Counted from the first letter of the stretch, positions 1-8,280 are shown. The stretch: 14,663 nt of DNA from Comamonadaceae bacterium (GCA_021286965.1 JAJTBK010000487.1:1-14663), one strand, 5' to 3'. The notes: generated by a model from the sequence alone, not told the origin. A program made the numbers and translations.

Positions 1-63
1 TACTACGAGGCTGCACCGGGGCGGCAGTGGATGGCGGGCCTGAGCGCCTCCTACCAATTCTGA
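1..63 (+). CDS. C-terminal tail of a TonB-dependent outer-membrane receptor (5' truncated by window edge)
   Basis: Frame 1 is open from the first base to a TGA at 61-63 and encodes 20 residues ending YQF. The alternating pattern of the last residues (GLSASYQF) with a terminal Phe is the usual last beta-strand and C-terminal aromatic signature of outer-membrane barrels, including TonB-dependent receptors. The complete receptor at 10108-12396 ends in a comparable strand. Only the tail is visible, so the substrate cannot be judged and another beta-barrel family is possible. The next gene starts 3 nt after the stop, suggesting co-transcription. Confidence 0.5.
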   Translation, partial: YYEAAPGRQWMAGLSASYQF

Positions 64-65
64 CC

Positions 66-473
66 ATGGCACCCGCCGAAGACCTGCGCGCCCTCCAGCC
101 CTGGCTGGAGGCCCAGCCGTTCTTCCTGCTGGGCTCGGCCAGCGCGGCGGGCGACTGCGACTGCTCGTACCGCGGGCGCCAGACCGAGGGCGGGGCCGAG
201 CCGCTGCTGCGCGTGGCGGACGGCACGCGGCTGGTCTTTCCCGACTACCCGGGCAACAACCTGTTCAACACCATCGGCAACCTGCTGGAACACCCCGCGC
301 TGGCGCTGCTGTTCGTCGATTTCGCGCGGCAGTCCACCGTGCTGGTGCAGGGGCGCGCCACGCTCGCCGGGCCCGACCCGGACTGGCCCACGGCGGCGCG
401 CACCATCGCCGTCACCGCCTGCCGCGTGCTGCGCGCGCCGGTGGCCGGGCTGCCGCACCTCGTTCCCGCCTGA
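66..473 (+). CDS. Pyridoxamine 5'-phosphate oxidase-like FMN-binding split-barrel protein
   Basis: This is a 135-residue protein of the flavin-binding split-barrel (PNPOx-like) superfamily, probably cytoplasmic. An opening PWLEAQPFFLLGSAS segment is followed by CDCSYRGR, then LVFPDYPGNNLFNTIGNLLEHP and LLFVDF. This strand order and the FPDYxGNxLFNxxGN and LLFVDF motifs recur in small bacterial PNPOx-like proteins. The ATG at 66 was chosen because it lies 3 nt after the stop of the upstream barrel gene and begins the conserved region. A GTG at 27 in the same frame has a G-rich stretch before it but would overlap the upstream reading frame. No strong Shine-Dalgarno precedes 66, so translational coupling is likely. 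The substrate is unknown; a second protein of the same fold follows directly. Confidence 0.8.
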   Translation: MAPAEDLRALQPWLEAQPFFLLGSASAAGDCDCSYRGRQTEGGAEPLLRVADGTRLVFPDYPGNNLFNTIGNLLEHPALALLFVDFARQSTVLVQGRATLAGPDPDWPTAARTIAVTACRVLRAPVAGLPHLVPA

Positions 474-493
474 TCCGCACGCCAGGAGCGACC

Positions 494-1024
494 ATGCGCA
501 TCGTCCTCGAAGACCCCGACGGCCCCGGCATCTTCCATGCCGGCGAGCGCGCGGCGCACGCGCGCTTCGGCGTGCAGGCGCAGGCGCGCGAGCTGCAGGG
601 CACGGTGGCCAGCCAGCTGAGCGCGGGCAACGCCCGCTTCATGGCCGGCCAGCCGTTCTTCTTCGCCAGCGTGCGCGAGGCCGACGGCGCCGTCTTCACG
701 CAGATGCTGGCCTGCGTGGCAACAGCCCAGGGCACCTACCCGCTGGTGGCGTTCGGCGACGCGCAGACCTTCTACTTCCTGCTCGGCGAGGCGGCCGGCG
801 AGCGGTTCTGGCAGGCCGTGGTGCCGGGCGACAGCAAGGCGGGCATGGTGTTCGTGGACTTTGCGCGCCGCGCGCGCCTGCGCGTCAACGGCAGCCTGCA
901 GCTGGCGCCGCCGGACGCACTGCCGGGCTTTGCGTGCCCGCCGGGCCATCGGCTGGTGCAGGCCCGCGTGGCGCAGGCCTATGCCAACTGCCAGGCACGC
1001 ATCGTGCGCCTCCAGATGGCCTGA
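494..1024 (+). CDS. Second PNPOx-like FMN-binding split-barrel protein
   Basis: This 176-residue protein starts at an ATG with AGGAG at 484-488. The N-terminus contains FHAGERAAHARFGVQ, a lead-in seen in the N-terminal split-barrel domain of larger PNPOx/FAD-oxidoreductase proteins. The core segments FMAGQPFFFASV and AGMVFVDFARRARLRVNG are the strand pair that normally contacts FMN phosphate. It lies 20 nt after the other split-barrel gene, so the pair probably forms an operon and may act as partner subunits (inference). The link to the alcohol-oxidation genes downstream is positional only, because a 192-nt gap with its own promoter-like elements separates them. Specific activity cannot be assigned. 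Confidence 0.8.
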   Translation: MRIVLEDPDGPGIFHAGERAAHARFGVQAQARELQGTVASQLSAGNARFMAGQPFFFASVREADGAVFTQMLACVATAQGTYPLVAFGDAQTFYFLLGEAAGERFWQAVVPGDSKAGMVFVDFARRARLRVNGSLQLAPPDALPGFACPPGHRLVQARVAQAYANCQARIVRLQMA

Positions 1025-1048
1025 CACCGGCGGCACCGGCCGCGCCAG

Positions 1049-1064
1049 CGGCACATTTCTTGCT
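1049..1064 (+). promoter_or_regulatory. Candidate sigma-54 (-24/-12) promoter upstream of the activator gene
   Basis: CGGCAC-ATTTC-TTGCT matches the RpoN consensus TGGCAC-N5-TTGCW with one mismatch (C for the first T), and the invariant GG and GC are exactly 10 nt apart. It lies 25 nt beyond the stop of the preceding gene and points at the sigma-54 activator gene, with a predicted leader of about 140 nt. If real, the activator is itself sigma-54-dependent and perhaps autoregulated. No matching GTTGC-N8-GCAAC site was found upstream of it. Confidence 0.5.
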
Positions 1065-1182
1065 GCCAATAAACCCTGCGCGGCCTGCAGGTTGCCAAAC
1101 CCCAGTACCGTTCGGACAATTGCCGGAGCAGACACCCCGGCCCCGGCGCGCACGGGCCGTACGCCAGAGACCATAAAAAAGA

Positions 1183-1200
1183 TGGAAACACGTATTTCCA
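1183..1200. promoter_or_regulatory. 18-bp palindrome just upstream of the activator start
   Basis: TGGAAACACGTATTTCCA is an inverted repeat with perfect 6-bp arms (TGGAAA/TTTCCA) and a central ACGT; only one symmetric pair fails. It lies directly before the Shine-Dalgarno (AGGAGA, 1206-1211) and start codon (1217) of the sigma-54 activator. It could be an operator for autoregulation or for another repressor, or an mRNA hairpin near the ribosome site. Its arms differ from the GTTGC-type repeat found at the other promoters here. Confidence 0.4.
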
Positions 1201-1216
1201 TACCCAGGAGACATTC

Positions 1217-3229
<2,013 letters not shown>

Positions 3230-3263
3230 TCGGCCCATGCCCGGGCCGCCCAGGAGGTTTTCC

Positions 3264-3809
3264 GTGCCGCAGCCCCGTTACGACCGTTTTTCCGTTGTCC
3301 TGCATTGGCTCCTGGCGGTGCTGATCGTCGGGCAGATCGCCCTCGGCCTGTGGATAACCGGGCTGCCCAAGGACGACAGCGGCCTGCGTGCCGCGTGGTT
3401 CAACGTGCACAAGTCCTGGGGCATGGTGCTGGGCCTGCTCATCGTGCTGCGCCTGGCCTGGGCGCTGCTGCGCCCGCGCGTGGCCGCATTGCCGCAGGCA
3501 CGGCCCCTGCAGCTGGCCGCCAGCGGCGCGCACCGGTTGCTGTATGCACTCATGCTGGCGGTGCCGCTGTCGGGCTTTTTCGGCTCGGTGTTCTCCGGTT
3601 ATCCGATCCGCTTCTTCGGCCTTGCGCTGCCCAGGCTGGCAAGCCGCTGGGACGGCGCCAAGGAGCTGCTCAGCAGCGTGCACCACTGGAGCGCCAGTGC
3701 GCTGGTGCTGCTCGTGGCCCTGCACCTGCTCGCTGTCCTGTACCACCAGTGCATCGCCAGGGACGCCCTGCTGCGGCGCATGGGCTGGGGTGGCCCGGAC
3801 GCCCCATAG
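3264..3809 (+). CDS. Cytochrome b561 family membrane protein
   Basis: This is a 181-residue inner-membrane protein with four hydrophobic helices (about residues 9-31, 54-69, 91-110 and 144-161). Candidate haem-ligand histidines are H14, H49, H90, H140/H141, H154 and H161. The opening RYDRFSVVLHW and the HKSWG motif are characteristic of the bacterial cytochrome b561 (CybB/YodB) family, which exchanges electrons with the quinone pool. A GTG start at 3264 is preferred because a perfect AGGAGG (3252-3257) lies 6 nt upstream; an in-frame ATG at 3237 lacks such a site. The gene follows the activator by 34 nt. It may link the periplasmic dehydrogenase chain to quinone, but that is inference. Confidence 0.88.
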   Translation: MPQPRYDRFSVVLHWLLAVLIVGQIALGLWITGLPKDDSGLRAAWFNVHKSWGMVLGLLIVLRLAWALLRPRVAALPQARPLQLAASGAHRLLYALMLAVPLSGFFGSVFSGYPIRFFGLALPRLASRWDGAKELLSSVHHWSASALVLLVALHLLAVLYHQCIARDALLRRMGWGGPDAP

Positions 3810-3868
3810 GCATGGAACTTGTATGCCTGCAGCCACCCGGGCCTGGGCCCGCCTGGCGGCAGTGCACG

Positions 3869-3886
3869 GTTGCTCCACAGTGCAAC
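3869..3886. promoter_or_regulatory. Candidate activator-binding inverted repeat upstream of the propeller gene
   Basis: GTTGCTCCACAGTGCAAC contains the dyad GTTGC-N8-GCAAC. The same arms and spacing recur at 8067-8084 upstream of the dehydrogenase. It lies 62 nt before the ATG of the beta-propeller gene, in the 139-nt gap after cytochrome b561. I found no -24/-12 element with correct GG-N10-GC spacing between it and that gene; the nearest resemblance, TGTCACGCCGGCAGCC at 3893-3908, lacks the -24 GG. It may therefore be a binding site acting at another promoter type. The gap also holds a GC-rich CGGGCC/GGCCCG repeat at 3838-3851 without a T-tract. Confidence 0.5.
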
Positions 3887-3948
3887 ACTTTCTGTCACGC
3901 CGGCAGCCGCGCTTGTCCCGCACCCGCCAACCTACCGGAGACATCTTC

Positions 3949-4950
3949 ATGGCAAGTACGCTGCACCATCCGCCACACCGCCTGCGGCCACGGGCCTGGG
4001 CCCTGCTGGCACTGGCACCCGCCCTGGCGGCACAGGCCGCAGGCGTGCCCGACAGGGTCTATGTGTCCAACGAGAAAGACCACCGGCTGCAGGTGTTCAA
4101 CACCCAGGGCGACCGCCTGGGCGAGATCGCCGTCTGCCAGCGCCCGCGCCACATGATGTTCCTGCCCGGGCACGCGCAGCTCATCGTCAGCTGCGGCGAC
4201 AGCGACCAGCTGGGCATCGTCGACCTGGCGGCGGGCAGGCTCGTGGCCACCGTGCCCGTGGGCGAGAGCCCGGAGATCTTCGACCTGAGCCCCGATGGCA
4301 AGACGGCCTACGTGTCGATCGAGGACGACAACGTGCTCGCAGCCTACGACATCGCCAGCAAGAAGCCGCTGTTCCAGGTGCCCACCGGCAAGGAGCCCGA
4401 GGGCGTGCTGGTCACCCCCGATGGCCGGTTTGCCTACGTCACCTCCGAGGCCGCCGATGCGGTGCACCTCATCGACCTGGGCCAGCACAAGGTCGTGAAG
4501 ACCATCAAGACCGGCAAGCGCCCGCGCCGCCTGGTGCTGCTGGCCGCCGCCAACGAACTCTGGGTGAGCAACGAGCTGGAGGCCTCGGTGGCCGTGATCG
4601 ACACCACCAGCCAGCAGGTCAAGTACAAGATCGCCTTCAGCGTGCCGGGCGTGCCCCAGGCCGACATCACCCCCGTGGGCATGGCCGTCAGCCCGGACGG
4701 CGCCAGCGTCTGGGTCGGCCTGGGCCGCGCCAACCGCGTGGCGCGCGTGAACGCGGCCGACAAGACCGTCACGCACCAGGTGCCCGTGGGCCGGCGCGCC
4801 TGGGGCCTGGCCATGCACCCGGATGGCAAGACGCTGTACGTGGCCAACGGCCTGTCGGACGAGCTGACGCTGATCGACACGGCCGCCGCCCAGCCGCTGC
4901 GCACCGTGCCCACGGGGCGTACGCCGTCGAGCGTGCTGGTCGAACCATGA
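3949..4950 (+). CDS. PQQ-dependent catabolism-associated YVTN beta-propeller protein
   Basis: This 333-residue exported protein starts at an ATG with GGAG at 3937-3940. A signal peptide is evident (hydrophobic WALLALAPALAAQA, cleavage near residue 30). Seven blade repeats follow, each of the YVSN/YVTS...VxxIDL type: YVSNEKDHRLQVF, LIVSCGDSDQLGIVDL, YVSIEDDNVLAAYDI, YVTSEAADAVHLIDL, WVSNELEASVAVIDT, WVGLGRANRVARV and YVANGLSDELTLIDT. This gives a complete seven-bladed YVTN propeller. Such proteins regularly accompany PQQ alcohol dehydrogenases together with a special ABC-type binding protein, and exactly that gene follows here. The molecular role is not established; a periplasmic scaffold or electron-relay partner is possible. 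Confidence 0.9.
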   Translation: MASTLHHPPHRLRPRAWALLALAPALAAQAAGVPDRVYVSNEKDHRLQVFNTQGDRLGEIAVCQRPRHMMFLPGHAQLIVSCGDSDQLGIVDLAAGRLVATVPVGESPEIFDLSPDGKTAYVSIEDDNVLAAYDIASKKPLFQVPTGKEPEGVLVTPDGRFAYVTSEAADAVHLIDLGQHKVVKTIKTGKRPRRLVLLAAANELWVSNELEASVAVIDTTSQQVKYKIAFSVPGVPQADITPVGMAVSPDGASVWVGLGRANRVARVNAADKTVTHQVPVGRRAWGLAMHPDGKTLYVANGLSDELTLIDTAAAQPLRTVPTGRTPSSVLVEP

Positions 4951-5029
4951 GGAATACGCCCCCACGCTCCGCCGCTGCGCGGGTCGCTGCCCCCCGAGGG
5001 GGCCGCTTTTCATCTTGGGGCGGCCCGGC
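4951..5029. repeat. GC-rich interspersed repeat of Comamonadaceae type between the propeller and binding-protein genes
   Basis: The 80-nt gap contains CCCCCACGCTCCGCCGCTGC, then a GCCCCC-CGA-GGGGGC hairpin around 4989-5003, then CTTGGGGCGGCCCGGCG ending at the next ATG. GGCCGC (5001-5006) and GCGGCC (5020-5025) are a further inverted pair. I recall near-identical blocks as abundant intergenic repeats in Acidovorax, Delftia and Variovorax genomes, but cannot check this here. The block is open in frame with the next gene from an ATG at 4947, which could mislead start calling. It may form an attenuating RNA hairpin within the operon. Confidence 0.55.
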
Positions 5030-5030
5030 G

Positions 5031-6218
5031 ATGAAAAAACCTCTACAGCTTTTAGCTGCCTGCACCGTGCTGTCGTACTGCCTGCCGCTGCAGGCCGCCG
5101 CCGCGCGCAAGGTGACGCTGGCCGTGATCTCCGTGGCCGACGACGCGCGCTATGCCAAGCGGCGCCTGGAGCTGGCCTACCCTGGCCAGCCCCAGGGCCG
5201 GGCCTTGCAAGGCGTGGAGTTGGCCGTCCAGGACGCGGCACTGGAGTTGCAAGACGCAGGCGTGGAACTGAGCGTGCACGACCTGGTGCTGCCCAGTGCC
5301 GCCGACCTGCCCCGGGCGCTGCAGGAGCTCAAGGCAGAGCAGGTCGCGCACATCGTCGCCGACCTGCCGGCAAAACCGCTGCGCGCGCTGGTGCGCAGCG
5401 CCCCGGCGGCCCTTGGCGACGTGATGCTTTTCAACACCGGCCTGGCGGACGACAGCCTGCGCGGCGCGGGCTGCGCCCCGCAGCTGCTGCACACCGCCCC
5501 CAGCCAGCAGATGGAGGCCGACGCCCTGGCCCAGTTCCTGGCCGCGCGCCAATGGCGCAAGCTGCTGCTGCTGCAGGGCACGCAGCCGGGCGACGCACCG
5601 CTGGCGGCCGCCTGGGCGCGGGCGCTCCAGCGCCACGGCCTGGAGGCCGTGCAGAGCAAGACCTTCAAGCTCGGCGGCGAGGCGCACGAGCGCGACCTGG
5701 CCAACGTGCGCCAGCTCACGAGCGAACCCGGCTATGACGTGGTGGCCGTGCTCGACAGCGACGGCGAATTCGCACGCGGCGTGCCCTACGCCACGCAATG
5801 GCCGCGCCCCGTGGTCGGCGCGGCCGGCCTGGTAGCGCAGGCCTGGCATCCGCAGTGGCAGCGCTATGGCGGCGCGCAGCTCAACCGGCGCTTCGCCAAG
5901 TTTGCGCAGCGCCCCATGCAGGGGCCGGACTGGGCCGCCTGGATGGCGGGCAAGGCCGTGGCCGCCGTGCTGGTGGATGCGCCCCAGTCCAGCGTGGCGC
6001 AGCAGCTCCAGCAACTGCGCAGCGGCGCGGTGGCGCTCGATGGCTTCAAGGGCCAGCGCCTGACGTTCCGCCCCTGGGATGGGCAGCTGCGCCAGCCCGT
6101 CCTGCTGTCCCACGGTGACGCCGTCGCCGCCATGGCGCCGCTGGGTGCATGGCTGCGTGCCAGCGCGCCGCTGGACACCCTGGGGGCGGATGCTGCCGAA
6201 AGCACCTGCAAAAACTAA
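5031..6218 (+). CDS. Periplasmic ABC-type substrate-binding protein of the PQQ alcohol dehydrogenase system
   Basis: This 395-residue exported protein begins MKKPLQLLAACTVLSYCLPLQA, a signal peptide with likely cleavage near residue 22. The mature part opens with KVTLAVISVADDARYAKRRLE and contains GVELAVQDA and MLFNTGLADDSLR, typical of the type I periplasmic binding fold related to branched-chain amino acid receptors. The family is known as the substrate-binding protein of the PQQ-dependent alcohol dehydrogenase system. An ATG at 4947 overlaps the propeller stop (ATGA) and is in frame, but that extension is encoded by an intergenic repeat and would bury the signal peptide, so 5031 is preferred. 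No ABC ATPase or permease gene follows, although they usually do in related loci. The ligand is unknown. Confidence 0.88.
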   Translation: MKKPLQLLAACTVLSYCLPLQAAAARKVTLAVISVADDARYAKRRLELAYPGQPQGRALQGVELAVQDAALELQDAGVELSVHDLVLPSAADLPRALQELKAEQVAHIVADLPAKPLRALVRSAPAALGDVMLFNTGLADDSLRGAGCAPQLLHTAPSQQMEADALAQFLAARQWRKLLLLQGTQPGDAPLAAAWARALQRHGLEAVQSKTFKLGGEAHERDLANVRQLTSEPGYDVVAVLDSDGEFARGVPYATQWPRPVVGAAGLVAQAWHPQWQRYGGAQLNRRFAKFAQRPMQGPDWAAWMAGKAVAAVLVDAPQSSVAQQLQQLRSGAVALDGFKGQRLTFRPWDGQLRQPVLLSHGDAVAAMAPLGAWLRASAPLDTLGADAAESTCKN

Positions 6219-6268
6219 GCAAAAACGGCTCTAGCCCTTGTGTAGCAAGCGCGAGCAGCTATCAAAAA
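6219..6268. repeat. Interspersed repeat copy 1, upstream of the SoxYZ-like gene
   Basis: The gap after the TAA at 6216-6218 contains a block ending in GCAAGCGCGAGC then AGCTATCAAAA (core 6245-6267). An inverted copy matching 21 of 23 core bases lies at 12422-12444. The form CTTG...AGCAAGCG...AGCTATCAAAA is one I recognise as common between genes in Comamonadaceae genomes (recollection, not checked). It ends immediately before the AAGGAGA ribosome site of the next gene. Confidence 0.6.
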
Positions 6269-6283
6269 AGAAGGAGAACATCC

Positions 6284-7075
6284 ATGGCGAAGCGCCGCGA
6301 CCTTCTGCAGGCAGGGCTGTGGGGCCTGACCGCCTTGCCCACATGGGCCATGGACGATCCCACCGGGGGCGATCCCCTGGGCTCGATGCAATGGCCCGAT
6401 CTGCGCCGGAAATACGCCCAGGACGCCCCCTTGCGCTTCACCGACGCCGTGCGGGTGCTCACGCCCGCCTTTGCCGACGACGCGCTCAACGTGCCGCTGC
6501 AGATCGACGCCCGCGCGCTGCAGGCGCAGGGCGGCGGCATTGCCCGGATGACCGTCATTGCCGACCGCAACCCCATCCGCGAGGTGCTGACGTTCGAGCC
6601 GCTGCGCGCGCTGCCGCTGCTGGCGTTTCGCCTGCGGCTGGAGCAGGCCTCGCCGATCCGCTGCCTGGTGCAGACGCAGGACGGCCATTGGCACGTCGGC
6701 GGGGCCATGGCGCAGGCGGCGGGCGGCGGCTGCACCGTGCCCGGCGTGACGCGCGCCAACGGCTCCTGGAGCCAGACGCTCAACCAGGTGCAGGCGCGCT
6801 TTTTCACCAACCTGGCCGACGCCAGCCGCCGCCTGCGCCTGCAGGTCATGCATCCCATGGACACCGGGCTCGTCGCGGGCATTCCGGCGTTCTACATCGA
6901 GCAGCTGGAACTGCGCGACGCCAGCGGCCAGCCCTGGTGGCGCCTGGCGCTGCACGAACCGGTATCGGAAAACCCGCTCATCACCCTGGAGATGCCGAGC
7001 GAAGGCCCGCGCGCGTTCCGCCTGCTGGGCCAGGACAACAACGGCAACCGCATCGATGCCGAGGTGCGCGCATGA
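6284..7075 (+). CDS. Quinoprotein dehydrogenase-associated SoxYZ-like carrier protein (fused SoxY-SoxZ)
   Basis: This 263-residue exported protein starts at an ATG with AAGGAGA at 6271-6277. The N-terminus MAKRRDLLQAGLWGL has a twin-arginine-like motif, with probable cleavage after residue 22. The first half resembles SoxY, including the block LNVPLQIDAR and a single conserved Cys at 150 (GGGCTVPG), the equivalent of the SoxY carrier cysteine. The second half, with LQVMHPMDTG, FYIEQLELRDASG and FRLLGQDNNGN, resembles SoxZ. In sulfur oxidation, SoxYZ carries intermediates on its Cys; the fused form is known beside PQQ dehydrogenases, with unknown cargo. It overlaps the MBL gene by 4 nt (ATGA), so the two are probably translationally coupled. 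Confidence 0.9.
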   Translation: MAKRRDLLQAGLWGLTALPTWAMDDPTGGDPLGSMQWPDLRRKYAQDAPLRFTDAVRVLTPAFADDALNVPLQIDARALQAQGGGIARMTVIADRNPIREVLTFEPLRALPLLAFRLRLEQASPIRCLVQTQDGHWHVGGAMAQAAGGGCTVPGVTRANGSWSQTLNQVQARFFTNLADASRRLRLQVMHPMDTGLVAGIPAFYIEQLELRDASGQPWWRLALHEPVSENPLITLEMPSEGPRAFRLLGQDNNGNRIDAEVRA

Positions 7076-8055
7076 AAGCCCTCTGCACCGCCCTGCTGGC
7101 ACTCGCCTGCACCTGCACCGCCCTGGCCCAGGCAACGCCCCCCAGCCCGGGGCAACGGCCTGACAGGGCCACGCTCGACTACCACCTGCAGCCGCGCCGG
7201 ATCGCCGCCGACACCTGGGTCATCGAGGGGGCGGTGGCCGACTTCCTGCCCGCCAACGGCTGCAACATCATCAACACCGCCTTCATCGCCACGGGCGAGG
7301 GCGTCGTCGTCATCAACACCGGGCCCTCGCGCCTGTATGGCGAGCAGCAGCGCCGGGCCATCGCCGCCGTCACGCCGCAGCCCGTGCGCAGGGTGCTCAA
7401 CCTGAACCTGCACCCCGACTATTTCTTTGGCAACCAGGCCTGGGCCGACGTGCCGCCCCAGGCGCTGGCCGGCAGCATCGCCGGTATGCACGCCGAAGGC
7501 GCGGGCTACGCCGACAACCTGTACCGCCTGTGCGGCGACTGGATGCAGGGCACCGAGCCCACCCCTGCGCGCGAGACGCTGCAGCCCAAGGCTTTCACCC
7601 TGGGCACGCACCGCCTGGAGCTGCGCCGCCTGCAGGGCCACACGCGGGATGACCTGGTGCTGCTCGACACCAGCACCGGCGTGCTGTTTGCCGGCGGCCT
7701 GGTGTTCGCCGAGCGCGTGCCGACCACGCCGCACGCCGATCCCGCCCAGTGGCGGCACAGCCTGGACACCCTGGAGCAATGGCAGCGCCAGGGCCAGTTC
7801 CAGCTGCTGGTGCCCAGCCATGGCCCTGTGGCCAAGGGCGTGCAGGGCATCGCCCAGACACGCGACTGGCTGCAATGGCTCACGGCCCTGCTGCAGGACA
7901 GCGCCCGGCAGGGCGTGGACCTGAGCGAGCTGCTGCGCACGCCCGTGCCCACCCGGTTCGCCGGCTGGGCGGCGCAGCCCGCCGAGCTGCAGCGCAGCCT
8001 GGTGCAGTGGTACCCCGCGTATGAGCGGCGGGCGCTGCTGCCAGCACCGCCATGA
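7072..8055 (+). CDS. SoxH-related metallo-beta-lactamase-fold protein of the quinoprotein relay set, with altered metal ligands
   Basis: This 327-residue exported protein has the signal peptide MKALCTALLALACTCTALA. The MBL fold is visible from LNLHPDYFFGN (111-121), GHTRDDLVLLD (189-199), VLFAGGLVF (204-212) and PSHGPV (248-253). The canonical H-x-H-x-D-H motif is replaced by N112, H114, D116, Y117; the bridging Asp normally found in the FAGD motif is G209. H190 and H250 remain. Both metal sites therefore look incomplete, and it may bind one metal, a different metal, or none. Related proteins are named quinoprotein relay system zinc metallohydrolases, from their place beside PQQ enzymes and SoxYZ-like carriers. 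The start codon overlaps the carrier gene stop (ATGA). The substrate is unknown. Confidence 0.85.
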   Translation: MKALCTALLALACTCTALAQATPPSPGQRPDRATLDYHLQPRRIAADTWVIEGAVADFLPANGCNIINTAFIATGEGVVVINTGPSRLYGEQQRRAIAAVTPQPVRRVLNLNLHPDYFFGNQAWADVPPQALAGSIAGMHAEGAGYADNLYRLCGDWMQGTEPTPARETLQPKAFTLGTHRLELRRLQGHTRDDLVLLDTSTGVLFAGGLVFAERVPTTPHADPAQWRHSLDTLEQWQRQGQFQLLVPSHGPVAKGVQGIAQTRDWLQWLTALLQDSARQGVDLSELLRTPVPTRFAGWAAQPAELQRSLVQWYPAYERRALLPAPP

Positions 8056-8066
8056 AGTGACGGCTT

Positions 8067-8084
8067 GTTGCCTTTTGGAGCAAC
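8067..8084. promoter_or_regulatory. Candidate upstream activating sequence 1 for the PQQ dehydrogenase
   Basis: GTTGCCTTTTGGAGCAAC has the dyad GTTGC-N8-GCAAC, identical in arms and spacing to the repeat at 3869-3886. The combined half-site is GTTGCTCC: the right arm here is its perfect complement, and the left arm at 3869 is perfect. The centre is about 131 nt upstream of the start predicted from the -24/-12 element at 8181, a normal distance for a sigma-54 enhancer. Confidence 0.6.
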
Positions 8085-8097
8085 CGGTGCACCAGGC

Positions 8098-8115
8098 GTT
8101 GTGCCACAGAACAAA
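8098..8115. promoter_or_regulatory. Candidate upstream activating sequence 2 (degenerate) for the PQQ dehydrogenase
   Basis: GTTGTGCCACAGAACAAA matches 13 of 18 positions of the repeat at 3869-3886, including GTTG, CCACAG and CAA. It lies 31 bp (about three helical turns) downstream of site 1, a phasing expected for paired activator dimers. Alone it is weak; the case rests on its similarity and spacing to site 1. Confidence 0.4.
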
Positions 8116-8180
8116 GCCGCCGCCTGCAAACCCCCTGGGGCCATGCGGCAGACACCGTGCCGCGTGGCCCTTGTGCTTCG

Positions 8181-8196
8181 TGGCACAGATATTGCC
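8181..8196 (+). promoter_or_regulatory. Sigma-54 (-24/-12) promoter of the PQQ alcohol dehydrogenase
   Basis: TGGCAC-AGATA-TTGCC matches the RpoN consensus TGGCAC-N5-TTGCW at all positions but the last, with GG-N10-GC spacing. The predicted start of transcription is near 8207, giving a leader of about 74 nt before the ATG at 8281. Two candidate activator sites lie upstream at 8067 and 8098, completing a standard sigma-54 promoter layout in this 225-nt intergenic region. Confidence 0.78.
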
Positions 8197-8280
8197 CTGT
8201 CCTGCGTGGCCAAGGGTTTTGCGCCTCCACCTGGGCATGGTGTCCGGGCATGGCTTTTCTGACAACGCAGGAGACAGACG

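Noticed and set aside
3893..3908. TGTCACGCCGGCAGCC as a sigma-54 promoter for the propeller gene
   Set aside because: It lacks the essential GG of the -24 box and has a poor -12 box.
5031..5066. LAAC lipobox in the binding-protein signal peptide
   Set aside because: The Cys would be at residue 11, leaving too short a hydrophobic region; cleavage near residue 22 by signal peptidase I fits better.
8056..8280. Short open frames in the gap before the dehydrogenase
   Set aside because: They overlap the sigma-54 promoter and dyads, lack ribosome sites and have no recognisable sequence.
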